From contig JAMXDE010000004.1 in assembly GCA_026770025.1 (NCBI GenBank), forward strand, positions 2,418,001-2,482,000: a DNA stretch of 64,000 bases, written 5' to 3'. This document shows positions 36,197 through 47,974 of this stretch, piece by piece. The DNA comes from Craspedostauros australis (Eukaryota; Bacillariophyta; Bacillariophyceae; Mastogloiales; Achnanthaceae). The notes under the pieces are model-generated. The model saw nothing but the letters and a program-made list of their open reading frames with translations, was not told the origin of the DNA and searched no databases. The translations under genes were made by a program, and so were the position numbers. The number at the start of each line of letters is the position of its first letter. Within the stretch, counting starts at the first letter, position 1.

Positions 36197-39100
36197 ATGG
36201 GACGGTACAACAATCGACGGACGCGGGAGGCCGCCCAGTCCATGCAGAACACACCAGCGAGAGCCAGATTCAGCAAGGGCCCGCCCAGCAAGTCGCGAGG
36301 ACGCAAAGGTCGTGGGAATAGCAACAGCAATGGCAGCAAGAGCAATGCTTCCACGGCAAAGACGAGTCGACCCGCGGGTGCTGCACGTGTGATCGAAAAG
36401 CTGCAAACCAGAGCGGCCGTGCCGAAGAAGCCGGTCGCTGCGTCGGCGGCAAGCAAGCTGGATACGATCACGGACAAGGATAAGGCCAAGCTGGATGCCA
36501 TCACGCTGCCCGACGATGCCTTCCAAAAGATCATCGAGCTGCTGCAAGCAATGGGAATCATCGAGACACCAAAAGACAGCGAGAGCGAAAGTAGTGAAGA
36601 CGAGGAAGAAAGTATCGAAGATGACGACGAATCGGTTGAGGCGTTGCCGCGAACGGCCGAAACCCGAATGGCCGGATACGTGGAACAGGATGAGGATCCC
36701 GATGCTGAAGATGCGGCGCAGGCCGGGTTTTCCGTGGACGATCACAACAATGACTGGGAGGGCAACGAGGGAAACAACAGGAATGGAAGGAAGCAGCAGC
36801 AGTCCAAGGAGGCGGATGAGATCGACGACTTCCAGGATGTGGAAGACAACAAGACATTCCTGACGTTGTCGATGCATTACTCATTCTCCAAGCAACAAGC
36901 CGCCAAGGCATGCCGCGCCATCCAGGAGTGGAATGTGATTCCTGGCGAATCGGGCTCAGCGGAGCAGATGGCATCATCCGACCAGCTTCCCACCGCGTTG
37001 GATTGGCTGTGCTTGCATCTCGACGAGAATGAACTGGAGGAGGGCCTCAAGCCACGGCCGAGACAGAAGGTGGCCATTTCCAAATCCGGTATTTTGCTGG
37101 CAGGCAGCGGACGCACCAAGGCGATTCCGCATCCATCCATCTCGGTGGCATCGGAAGATGATTGGATGAGAGACATGAAGCTGCAAGAGCGGGTTCTGCG
37201 CTTTCTGCGTTTGGGATTCACGAACGCGGAGGCAACTCCGGTGTGCTCGCAGCTGATGACCGAGAACAAGGACGATGCCAACAAGCCTCCGCCACCGCTG
37301 CTTGAGGATCCTGCGTTGCTGCGACTGCTCAAACAGTTGGAGATCAGCGTGTGGAAGGACGTGGATGAATCCAAACATCAGCTTGTCAAGGACTACGCCA
37401 CCGCGATGACGGAAGACAATCGAGTGGAATCACTTGAGGCGCAAGATATGGAACGTGACGTGCTGAAGGCGGTGTACGACGACCAATTCCAGTTCGTCGC
37501 AAACACCTCGTCCGACACCGTCCAAACCGACCTCCACGCCTGCTTGGGTCATTACAAGATGAAGGTGGTGCCGAGCGAGGAACTGGAAGCACCAGCACGT
37601 TCGGAACATTGCACCCTCTTCGTGTTCCTGCTGCATGGATATCCGACATACCGGCCACCGCTCATGCTGTTTCAGAACCACACCCTCCCACCGACGTTGC
37701 TGCGCACGCTCAACACGCGTCTCATGCACGAGGCAAACGAACTCGGATCAGACGTGCCGATCGTGTACGAGATGGTGCAATTCCTCAACGAGAACCTGCA
37801 CGAATTGCAGCAAGACTTCATCAAGGAGCAGCGTGCCAAGGAATTCGAGGCCATGCAGCTCAAGCTGCGCGAGGATGCGGACAGGAATCTGCTGAATAAC
37901 ACCATCGACGCGCAGTACAAGCAAGATGGCCAGCTTGGTCGACGTCAACGACAACGGCTCAAGGCGGCGGAGAAGGCGTACGATCGCGGAGATCAGCAGG
38001 CAAAGGAAAATGCGGAATACCGCCAACGCCAGGCCGAGCGCATCGCGCAGGTGAAGCAGCAGCACAAGACCGTGCGGCACGACATGGCATCGAAGGCCAT
38101 TGCGAAGCGCCAGCTGGAGCAGATCGAAGAAGAAGCCGTGCGGGCATCCCGTCAGGCGATGAATCAAGCCTTCCTGCGTGGTGAATCTCGCGACGAAGCT
38201 AGAAAGGCTGCGGACGCGGCTCGTCGTGAAGTGATGATATCGCACGGAATGGTGCCAGACGATCCAGAAGAGGAAGAGGAGAGAGAAACAGAAAAGAAAC
38301 AAGAAGGGAAGAAACAGGAGGATGAAGCTGAAGAAGCCAATACCAAAGGCAACAACGGCCACGATGAAGCAGCTAGCTCCGACACCACAGCAGTTCCCAC
38401 GAGCAAAACAGCAGAGTACATGGACAAATTCCAAAAGATTCAGGAACCCGAAGAGGATGACGAGCAAAAGCAGCCAGCGACGTCCCAAACTGCAGCATTC
38501 ATGGAACGGTTGCGCCAGATGTACGACGATGCCGCGAAGACGAAGACAGCCAAGTTGGAGACAGGAGGCGAGGGCACAGAAGAAGGCGATGCTGATGATG
38601 ATGATGGTGACGATAATGGCAGCGGCAACAACAATGGCAACAACAAAAATGGCAATGGTGCTAACGGCCATGGCCATCGAACGAATTCGAGCGGCGGCCG
38701 CTCGCAAACGAAGAAGAATGCAACGACGACCAAAGAATACCTGGATACCTACCATTTGGAGGAGCCAACAGGCATGGAGTCGGGCTCCGATGACGACTCC
38801 AACCGTGACACGGATGAAGCCAAGCACCTTCCACGACCCGTGGCCGTACCAACGGGCGAACTCGCGGACATGATGCAAGATGTAATAGAAAAGCAAAAGG
38901 ATCAACCGTGGCTCGTGCCTTCGGAGGCCAGAACGCCAGTCGTTGCCACCATGAGCAAGCCAGCGGGACTCACCTCGGAACAGGAGAAGCGGCAACTCAA
39001 GATTAGCAAGGCGTTGAAGCAGGAGCTGAGTAGAAAACGGAAGGAGGCAAATGATTACGGATCCTCGCAGCAGGCGAACGGCAATCCATCCAAACGGCGC

Positions 39101-42100
39101 AACCAATCCAAATCGTCGTCGAAGTCGAAGGTGACGTACACGCCGCAAAAGTTCCACCAGATGCTGACGGTCCGCGAACGCCTTCCTGCTTGCAAGATGG
39201 AGGATGTGATCGTCCAAACAATTCGGTCGCATCAGATCACGGTGATCGCCGGTGACACCGGTTGCGGCAAGACGACCCAGGTCCCGCAGCTGGTGCTGGA
39301 TGACCTCATCATGAGTGGAAGAGGAGCCGAGGTGAACATCATCGTGACGCAACCACGTCGAATCAGTGCCATCGGTGTGTCGGAACGTATCGCGGCCGAA
39401 CGATGCGAGCGCGTTGGCGAGACGTGCGGATATTCAATCAAATTGGAAAGGAAGATCAGCGCGAAGACCCGCCTCATGCTGTGCACCACAGGTATCCTCC
39501 TGCGACGGCTGCAGTGCGATCCGGACCTCGCCTCCGTTTCTCACGTCTTCGTGGATGAAGTGCACGAACGGGACCTCAACACAGACTTTCTGCTCATCAT
39601 CCTCAAGCAGCTTTTGGCGCGTCGCAAGAACTTGAAGCTGATCTTGATGAGCGCCACGTTGAATTCGGATGCCTTCTCTAGCTACTTCACAGAATGCCCC
39701 GTGGTTTCCATCCCAGGCCGAGCGCATCCTGTCACTGAATTCCGTCTCGAGGATGTGCTGGACGTCACCGGTCACGAGATCAAGGAAAATTCCGAGTTCA
39801 CACTGAAGAAGAATGGCAACAAATCCCAAAGGTTCTCCAAATCGATGATCCGGAAGATGTACAACTCGAAGGGGTACAAGAAAGAGACTATCCACTCGCT
39901 TTCCATTGTTGACGAAAGTGTCATCAACTACGGGCTCGTGTCAGATCTGTTGGAGCATATCTGTGTCAACCAGGATGCCGGCGCCATTCTCGTCTTCATG
40001 CCAGGAATGATGGAAATCCAAAAGACGATCGAGGAAATGTACAAGAAGGAATTGTTCCAGTCCTCGAAGGTGCTGATTTACCCGCTTCATTCTTCGCTGT
40101 CTACCGAAGAACAAACAGCCATCTTTCAGGTTCCACCCGAAGGCGTGCGGAAGATCGTCGTCTCCACCAACATCGCTGGTACGTTTGATTTGGAGACACG
40201 CGCACTCGAACTCACACCCACACTCACGACCGACGTAGTGGTCAACACAATTGCGTCGTGTACCGCACAACAGGATGGCCATACTACTCGTGGCACGCAT
40301 GCACTACGACCCTACCACCTTATTTCGATACCTGTCACACTCACCTTGTCTATCTTTCGTTCCATTTTCATTCGTTGCGTGCCTGTTCCTTCGTTCACTA
40401 TGCGTCTACTCGTATGCCACAGAAACATCGATCACAATCGAGGGTAAGTTCACGGATGCAGTGCTGTTGTCTTTGCAAATATTGCGTGTACGTGGTGTGC
40501 AGCACCAGACATATGCACGAGAACAGGTGCGACGGTTTGTGACTGGTCTTGCACATTGCTCCACGATCCACCTTCACTCACCACCGCTTCTCTCTCTCTC
40601 TCTCTCTCTTTGCCTGGGCGTATGGGAAAACATCGTGGCCAAAATCATGCTATACTCGTACTTTGCCAACACTGTTCAAATCGCAGACGTTGTCTACGTC
40701 GTGGATTCCGGTCGACACAAGGAGAATCGGAAGGATGAAATCAACGAAACGCCGACTCTCGTGGAATGCTGGGTGAGCCGGGCATCTGCCAAACAGCGCC
40801 GTGGACGAGCTGGGCGTGTTCGGCCTGGCATTGCATATCACATGTACTCCACGCACATGCACGACACCGATCTGCAACCGTACCAACTGCCAGAGATGCT
40901 CCGTGTGGGTATTGAAGACTTGGTGCTCCAGATCCTGATCTTGGATTTGGGAGAACCGACGTCCTTCCTGTCGAAAGCGTTGAACCCGCCATCGGACTTG
41001 GCCATGTCGAACAGTCTGAATATTCTGGAGACGCTTGGTGCCATCGAATGCAACTGGGACGATAAAAAGAAGCTGGCGAATGGCATCGCGACGTTCGGTG
41101 ACGCGGCGCAAAGTAGCAAGAATGCAGCCAAAAGCAATGGGGATGCGAAGCAGACTTGCGGAGATCTGACAGTGTCGAGCGAATTGACGGCACTTGGGTT
41201 TCATCTTGCCACGTTGCCCACGGATCCTCGCATTGGCAAGATGATGATCTACGCGTGCATGTTCGGTTGCGTAGAACCAATCCTGACCATCGCCGCTGCC
41301 ATGTCGTCGCCCAAGAGCGCCTTCGTGTCGCCGATGGATCAACGCGAGCAGGCCAACGAAGCGCGGCAGCAGTTCGCAACGGACGGCAGCGACCATCTGA
41401 CAGTCCTCGCGGCGTTCAACGAGTGGAGGGAGAAGCGCAAATGCAAGACTCCGCGCGGTGCCATGACTGCATGGTGCAAGGAGAACTTCCTGAGCGGATT
41501 GACGCTGTATCAGATGGAGGAGATGCGTCAGCAATACTCGCGACTGCTGGTGCAGATCGGCTTCCTGTCGAAGGGCTTTCGGTTGGATTCTTTGACGGGT
41601 GGAAAGCATCATCAGAAGCAGTACGAGGTGAATCAAGCCAGGCCGGAGAATGCCAACTCCACCAACTTCGCTCTGATCAAGGCGGTGGTCTGCGCCGGAC
41701 TGTACCCAAACATCTGCGTGATCCCCCGATCGCTGGTGGGCACATCGTCCGGCCCGCCGCGCAAGGCACCACGATCGTCCGCCATGAACGGCAGCACAAT
41801 CGGCGAGAACGCGCTGGAATCTGCCAAGGGTCCCGTCTACCTGCATCCCTCCACCGTCTCCTTCAAGGCGAGCTCTGTGGACTCGCGCTACGCCTGCTTC
41901 CACCAGCTGATGAAAACGTCCAAGACGTACGTGCGCGATTTCACGACCATCTCCCCGCTGTCGCTCGTCGTGTTCGGCGGTGCGTCGCGCAGCGGCACAA
42001 CCCAAGTCGGCCTGCGCATCAACCAAATGAAGGGCGTCTGCAGCATCGACGGACGGTACTACTTCCGCCTCGATGCCAAACCCGCCACGTGCATCAAGCA

Positions 42101-42503
42101 TCTGCGATCGCAAATGGAGCACGTGCTGTTGCAGAAGATTATCGCGCCGCATGCGGACGATGATGATGAGCACCAAGGATCGTTGGTGGCCTTGATCAGT
42201 CTGTTGTTCGAACGCGAAGTGCAGGCGCGGCACCAGAAACAGGAAGAAGAGGAACGGCAGGCCGAAAGCGATGGCAATGCCGTGCGGCCCTTTCAATGGG
42301 ACGATGAAGGCGATGACGGGCCCGGCGGTCGTGGGCGTGGTCGTGGTCGAGGACGTGGACGTGGTGGAGGACGTGGTGGTGGACGTGGACGCAGTGGTGG
42401 GCGCGGAAGAGGTGGAGGTCGTGGAAGAGGCGGTAGAGGAGGAGGCCGTGGTGGTGGAAGAGGTGGTGGACGAGGGGGTCGTGGTGGTAGACGTGATCGT
42501 TGA
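36197..42503 (+). CDS. DEAH/DEVH-box RNA helicase, DHX29/DHX57-like, with RGG tail
   Basis: The exons are 36197-40178, 40423-40443 (21 nt) and 40687-42503, all joins phase 1, giving 1939 residues. The order is: a basic N-terminus; an acidic linker; a UBA-like helical region (about residue 224) with ALDWLCLHLDENEL, a motif seen in DHX29/DHX57 relatives; an RWD-like domain (about 415-545); long charged coiled helices; and the helicase core. Core motifs are AGDTGCGKTTQ (motif I, about 1017), TQPRR (Ia), DEVHER (II, Asp 1120), MSATLNS (III), STNIAETSITIE (V, completed by the micro-exon) and QRRGRAGRVRPG (VI). HA2 and OB-like domains follow, then about 60 residues of RGG repeats. Relatives unwind structured 5' leaders or other RNA during translation; that role is inferred. 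It starts about 200 bp after LRR-2 ends, on the same strand. Confidence 0.9.
40423..40443 (+). other. 21-nt micro-exon encoding helicase motif V
   Basis: The micro-exon is flanked by ATGCCACAG upstream and GTAAGT downstream. With the split codons at each side it supplies ETSITIE, completing STNIAETSITIE followed by DVVYVVDSG in the next exon, exactly the conserved order in DEAH helicases. Flanking introns are 244 bp (40179-40422) and 243 bp (40444-40686); the second holds a CT microsatellite (about 40589-40609). Phase is 1 on both sides, so skipping keeps the frame. Confidence 0.85.
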
Positions 42504-43363
42504 GCCTGTGAGAGCTTGAAGACGGGTGTGGTATCGTACGTCCCAGACGCATGAGCACAAACACGGGTAGATCCACCAACAAGTCCAGCTCCGCTTGTCA
42601 CAGATGTTGATTTTGTGAGCGTTAATTGGCGGTTACGCTGTTTGAGTTGATCGAATCGATCAAGAACTGAGAGGCAACAGTGACTCAACTAGATTGAGTC
42701 TTGGAAGCAGAATCCCAACGATTGTTCTGTTTCGTCGTGTCACGCGATGGATCATGGCATTCTCGTGTGTTCTCTTTCGTTGTTTGTCGTGTTGGCGGTA
42801 ACGTTGTGATTCTTGCCGTTTGTGTCGTTGTTTGTCGCTGGTTGTCGCTGTTTGTTGTCGTTGATGGCGATCACGATCATTCAAACACAGGACATCCAGG
42901 AATGGAAACAGAAGCACAAAGACAAAGAGAGAGATCGCAACCGTCGCTTGGAGAGGGAGACGATACCTGCACAAGAGACTGTGAAGCAGAGTGAATGCTT
43001 TCGAGGCCTTGGAGCTGATCATCAAAGTCTGCTTTAGCAACGGAGACCTGGTTGCTGTGTGACAACGATTGCAAGAGAGTAATAGGAGTAGAATACTGGG
43101 AGTACGAGTAGTAGTAAGATTCGCGCCATTGTGCACATCCATCGTTTTGAGAATTAGTGGTGCAGTTGAGCGAGAGTGAGGACAAGGCAAGGCTGCTCTG
43201 GAGTGGAGAGGCAACAAGCACGAGACGAAGTGGAGACACGCTGCTTCTCTATCAGCACTACGAGCTATTGCTCCATCCAGTACGCTGCCATATATAGTAG
43301 TGTGTATTGGTGCGAGTCCATCCTAGTCCATCCCAGCGCGAGTGTAAGTGCGAGCAAAGGAGG
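42504..43363. other. Intergenic between helicase and PROPPIN genes
   Basis: No supported gene. Left: 3' flank of the helicase. Right: promoter and 5' UTR of the PROPPIN gene, including a possible TATA-like TATATATAG at about 43290. A GTTTGTCG-type low-complexity stretch lies near 42780-42870. Confidence 0.5.
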
Positions 43364-45103
43364 ATGAGTTCAGACGAAAACGAATTCGCGGATGCTCTGC
43401 CGCACCAATCGTCGGCCATGTTTGAGATAGCCGATGAAGAGGTCAGCAGTGGCGACCACAACACCAGCAAAAGCAGCAGCAACGGCGATGAGACCACGAG
43501 CAGACCAGCGGCGCCGTCGGCTCTGGGCAGCAGCGCCAGCAACAACCACTTTCCGGACATCCCCACGGCCGCTGCGCAGACACCGCAATCCACGCCCAGC
43601 TCGCTGCTGACCTGCAGCTTCAACCAGGACGGCGGATGCTTGGCGATTGGCACAACATCGGGCTTCTCCGTGCACAACATCCACCCCAGCTACTCCTTGA
43701 GCGTGGAACGCGAACTGCGCGGCGGCATCGGCCTCGTCGAGATGCTGTTCCGCTGCAACCTCATGGCCCTGGTCGGCGGCGGCCCCACCCCGCACGGCGC
43801 GCCGCACCGCGTCCTCATCTGGGACGACCATCTGCCCAAGGAGATTGGCGAGCTCAGCTTCCGCCAGACCGTCCTGCAGGTCAAGCTGCGCAAGGACGCC
43901 ATCGCCGTGGCCCTGCAGGACCGCGTCTACATTTACAATCTGGCCGATCTCTCCTTGCGCGATAAGATCTACACGTCCGAGAATCCGCACGGGTTGCTGG
44001 CCGTCAGCACGCAGGTGCAGGAGATGGTGCTGGCGTGTCCCTCCGTCACGACGGGGCATGTGCGCGTCGAATTATACGGATTGCGCAAGACGGTGGTGAG
44101 TGGCGCTCCGGAGTGCACAGAGTGCTCAGTTGTACCATGATGACATGGTTGTGGTTGTGGTTGTGCTGGGTGTTCGTTGGCAAGCAAGATTCTAACGCTG
44201 CCCATCCATCTTCTTTCATCAATATTTTCATGATGTTCACATCGACGTTGGCTGGACTTTCAGCTCATCGAGGCCCACGATGGAGAATTGCGTCAGCTTG
44301 CACTGACGGCGGATGGAACTCGGTTGGTGACAGCCAGCACCAAAGGAACAGTGCTGCGGGTGTGGGACACCAGCACGGCGCAGTGCATCCAAGAATTCAG
44401 GCGCGGCGTGGAACGTGCCACGATCACCTGCCTGTGCTGGAGCTGGAACAAGGAGTGGCTGGCATGCACATCGGACAAGGGCACGTCGCACATATTCCAT
44501 GTCGGCCAACCCGCATCGTCGAACAGCACAAATGGAAAGAGCGGCAGCAACAGCAACAACGTCATCTCCTCGTCGTCATCCTCCAAATCGAAATCATTGA
44601 GCGGTCTCTTCTCATCAACCTTCCTGGGAACATCCGTGCGAGGCGGCAACGAACAAAAGAAATCCGTCTGCCAAATCCGCGGTGTCCCGCACCCTCTCGC
44701 ATGCTCCTTCGTTGCCGATTCCCAAAATCTCCTGGCCGTGGCAGGTTGGGACGCGGACGGCAACGGCGTCCTCCTCCTCAGCGAATACGCAGCACATCAG
44801 GAACCTAGACGCGTCGCCTACCACGTCCTGATGAAGAGCCCGCACGCCATGGACGATGCGCCGTCGCTGCTCGAAGCCGAAGAAGCCAAGCGACGTCGAC
44901 GTGCGCGCGGCTGGAAACCATCGATACCCACCGTCACGGGCACGGGGCCCAAGGTCGTCGTCGCGGATCGCCGCGGCGACGCAGATGAGGATCTCGGGAT
45001 TACCTTCGTGGAAGAAGGCACGAACGAAGAAGAGGACGCCTTTGTATCGATCGTCACGAGTCATCGGCAACCAGATATCTCTACCGAGCCCATTGGGGAG
45101 TAG
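43364..45103 (+). CDS. ATG18: PROPPIN / WIPI-family autophagy protein (Atg18-like)
   Basis: The exons are 43364-44095 and 44264-45103, with a phase-0 intron (donor GTGAGT, acceptor TTTCAG), giving 523 residues. After a disordered Ser/Ala-rich N-terminus of about 80 residues comes a WD-type beta-propeller, beginning SLLTCSFNQDGGCLAIGT and continuing through RVLIWDDHLPKEIGEL and LALTADGTRLVTASTKGT. The decisive motif is FRRG at residues 289-292 (QEFRRGVERA), the phosphoinositide-binding signature of PROPPINs. These proteins bind PI3P or PI(3,5)P2 on autophagosome precursors and vacuole or endosome membranes. A Ser-rich loop after blade 5 fits the membrane-inserting 6CD loop. The C-terminal 70 residues are acidic and extra to the fold. 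The symbol denotes the family; which paralogue it is (Atg18, Atg21 or Hsv2) cannot be decided. Confidence 0.9.
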
Positions 45104-45809
45104 CAAGACGTAATAATCTATGGACTTGCAGTATTATTTCAAACTCTACCTGCGGGAAAAGGCATGGAATCGAAGGGAAATTGATAGATTATGAGCTTGT
45201 GGCACGAGCTCTGTGCCTCTGACATGGTCTCTACTGCGCTGCGTACGATTCAGCTGCTGGTGCCCTGTCTAACGCTCAAATAACGGAAATATTGCTGTCG
45301 TCTCTTTGATTTAGCGATGTGCAGATTTAGTGCCAATTCCTGAATCTAGCCGAATCTTTGCAGACTGAGCGTCAGATTCCTGAATCTGACCGAATCCGAA
45401 CGAGGAGTGTCGATGAACATGCAGTACCGCACAAAGCGCGAGTGGTAGGATCCTCGCTGAGCAAATGACCGGGAGTCATCGTAAACGTTACAAAATAAAA
45501 CGTTTTGTATTTAGGTCACGAATTATCAACGTTTCGTTACAGTCGAGTAAATCGACAACGGCAATCCGTTTGGTGGTTGGATGGTGACTGTGGCAATTCA
45601 GGTTTGTTGTGTTCGTTCCTGTTGCTACTATCGGTGTTGGCTTATTCTAGTAGCGCACTGACTTGGTTCTGTTTGTTTGTGGGTGTTGTTGTTTATGTGT
45701 GTGTGTGTGTGTGTTTTGGTTGGTGCTCATTTGTTGCCCATTGTGCGCTTTTCACTGCCTGATGTGTTGTTGAGCGAGCATCCTCTTGTAACATGAAATT
45801 GGTTGGGGC
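45104..45809. other. Intergenic, 3' of the PROPPIN gene
   Basis: No gene supported. It contains a two-copy 37-bp direct repeat (45330-45402) and a GT microsatellite at about 45697-45714. Confidence 0.5.
45330..45402. repeat. Two-copy direct repeat around ATTCCTGAATCT
   Basis: The segment GCCAATTCCTGAATCTAGCC at about 45332 recurs about 37 bp later as a close variant (GATTCCTGAATCTGACCGAA). Directly visible; no function known. Confidence 0.7.
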
Positions 45810-47974
45810 TCATGTATGCACTGTTGATGCAAGTCCATCCTCAGAGACAGCAGCTGAATGACCTCCTGTTGTGACAGAGATTGGAGCGCCATCCATTCGT
45901 TGGTGTACGGAATCGTTTTGGCTCAGCACATTGTCATTCTCGCGACGATGGACAAACCCTGCAGTGGGGGCTTGTGGCATGTCCGAGATCGAGAAGGTGG
46001 TGTTGTCAATGTTGGTTGCTGCTGCGCGCTGCTGCTCCACCATGCGAGCATACTTGGCCTTCTCCTCCTCAAGTGCTCTCATTTTCTCCACAAGACGAGC
46101 ATTGTGAGCTTGCGCAGCACAGACCTGCGCTTCTGCCTCGGATGAAGCTCTCTGTTGCGCCAATTTTGTGCGAGCATTTGCCTGCTCAATGAGCGCTCAG
46201 GCTTCCTGCTCTGGCTGGCGACGACAGGCCTCCTCCTGTTGTGCATGAGCCTCTGCCGCTTGGCTGCATGCTCCCTCCTCCTCGTTCTTGTGGCGCCCAA
46301 TAGAGCACAGTGCGAAGTTTGCAGCTCCTGGCATGTTGCCAAAATGGCTTGCTGCTCCTTGCTGTCCTCAACCAAACCCTTGTTGATGTGGCTGAGTTGG
46401 GGTTGCAAATGGCTGTGTGCCAAACCCAGCAGCAGCGAATCCATGCCTGTTGGCAGCGACACCATGGTGTCCTGAGAATGCTGGGGCTCCTGGTGATGGA
46501 GAGAAGACGCTGGGCGCAAACCAGTTGTGGCTGCGTTGTGGAGTTCCAAACGGTGCTCCACCAAATGTGTTGTTTGGCTCCATCCCCTCGTTAGTACGTG
46601 AGATGGTGTGACCAAGTGGAATCGCCGCCTTCTGCTGCCGCTCAAAACAGAATGCCGCAATGGTGAATGACCCAAGACTGTTGTAGATGATGTGGTACTG
46701 TGCAGGCATCGGCATCTTCATCACAGCATGCCAGAAGTTGTTGTCTATCTGGAAGTCAACACTTACCCTGCGCATGACTGCAAGTTCACTTTTCTCATCA
46801 GCTTGCAACTGTGCTATTGAGCAAAGTGCTTCTTGTCCCTGACAAAGGCCAACGGAAATTGAGGACAATCCGTGAATGGCCCATAAATGCTGCTTGCAGA
46901 GCAATAAATCACTGGCAGCTTGTATGCCAGTTTAATGCTCCACCTGTCATCCTTGCTGGAGGAGCAAATAGATTCTGGGTTGACAGGAGGCTCGAGCACA
47001 AAGAAGATGTGGACTCCATGATGGTTGCAGATCAGAATGCCTCCCAACACTGGATCCAGCGCATTCTCTTGAAACGATCCTTGCTTGACCATGTTGGCAC
47101 TCGAAGGTGTCACGATTTCCTCGTTTCCTTTCACATGGTTGATGTTGAGGCTGCGCATTGCTTCTTGAATGTTGTTGTTGTTGCGGATAGGCGTTGTGCT
47201 CTTTGGTGTGGTGTTTGGTGTGAACTTCGTGGTTTTGGGCACTGTGGTACAATGAGGCATGATGAATGGTGAAGTGGCAAGGCTGAGATTGTCGTCAATG
47301 AAGTTGGGTGACAGTTGATCCATGGAAGCTCCGTCCGATTTGGAGCCAGCAAATGAGAAGCTCTTGTCAGTGCTGTTGCTGATGTCGTTGGTACCGCTGG
47401 CTCTGTTGGAGTGTGGTGTGCTTACAACTGTTGGTGAATTAGAAAGCTTCTCCTCATCATCACAGCTGGCATTGTCCTCATCTTTGTTGTTGGGTTCAAA
47501 ATCCTCGTCATTCGTGTCATCGCTGTTGTTGTGGCCTGATGGGTGGTACCAGAGAGTGTCTTGACGTTCTTTCGTCAAATCGCTGTAATTTTCAGGCATG
47601 CTCAGCCACACTTGGCATGAAACTTGAGTCCAAACCCTGAAAGCACAAAGAGGATATGAGTGGTTGTGGTGAGCAACACAAAGCCAACATCAAACCACCA
47701 TCAGATGCTCTCAGTCAATGCATACCTTTGCCAGTTTGCAGGAACTTCTGCAAGGCTTGTGACAGCTTCTGGAGTTGCGTTGGAGGTTCTGCTTCATGTA
47801 CTTAGCTTGCCAATCGGTGTGCATTTCCCAGAAATGGTTGAGTCCTTCGATGGAGGGATGGAAGTGTGGAGGTGTTTTGCTGAAGCCTTTGATTGTGTAC
47901 GTTGCGTGGTTGCCTGTTGCTGACCAGCAGCCATCGTCATTTCGATTTTGTGGCATCGTGCATGATTTGTGCAC
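45810..47974 (-). pseudogene. Decayed multi-exon gene with a coiled-coil end, probably transposon-associated
   Basis: Coding-like segments run right to left. A first piece at about 47710-47974 (FHPSIEGLNHFWEMHTDW) ends at a plausible donor, GTATGC. A second, entered at a CAG acceptor near 47637, is 46814-47611 (MPENYSDLTKERQDTLWYHP, then an Asp/Asn-rich linker and IQEAMRSLNINHVKG). A frame change near 46830 leads to 46368-46810 (FWHAVMKMPMPAQYHIIYNS and TIAAFCFERQQKAAIPLG). The rest, to 45810, alternates frames, crosses a TGA within an Ala/Glu/Gln coiled coil near 46200, and ends KMRALEEEKAKYARMVEQQR and a short tail. At least one frameshift and one stop suggest decay, though sequencing indels could mimic this. 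The family is unknown. Its position and strand next to a DDE transposase suggest an accessory ORF. Confidence 0.4.

Noticed and set aside
37748-42560. Minus-strand frames of 534 and 636 codons opposite the helicase
   Set aside because: Plus strand carries all helicase motifs; the antisense frames have no domain and reflect codon bias.
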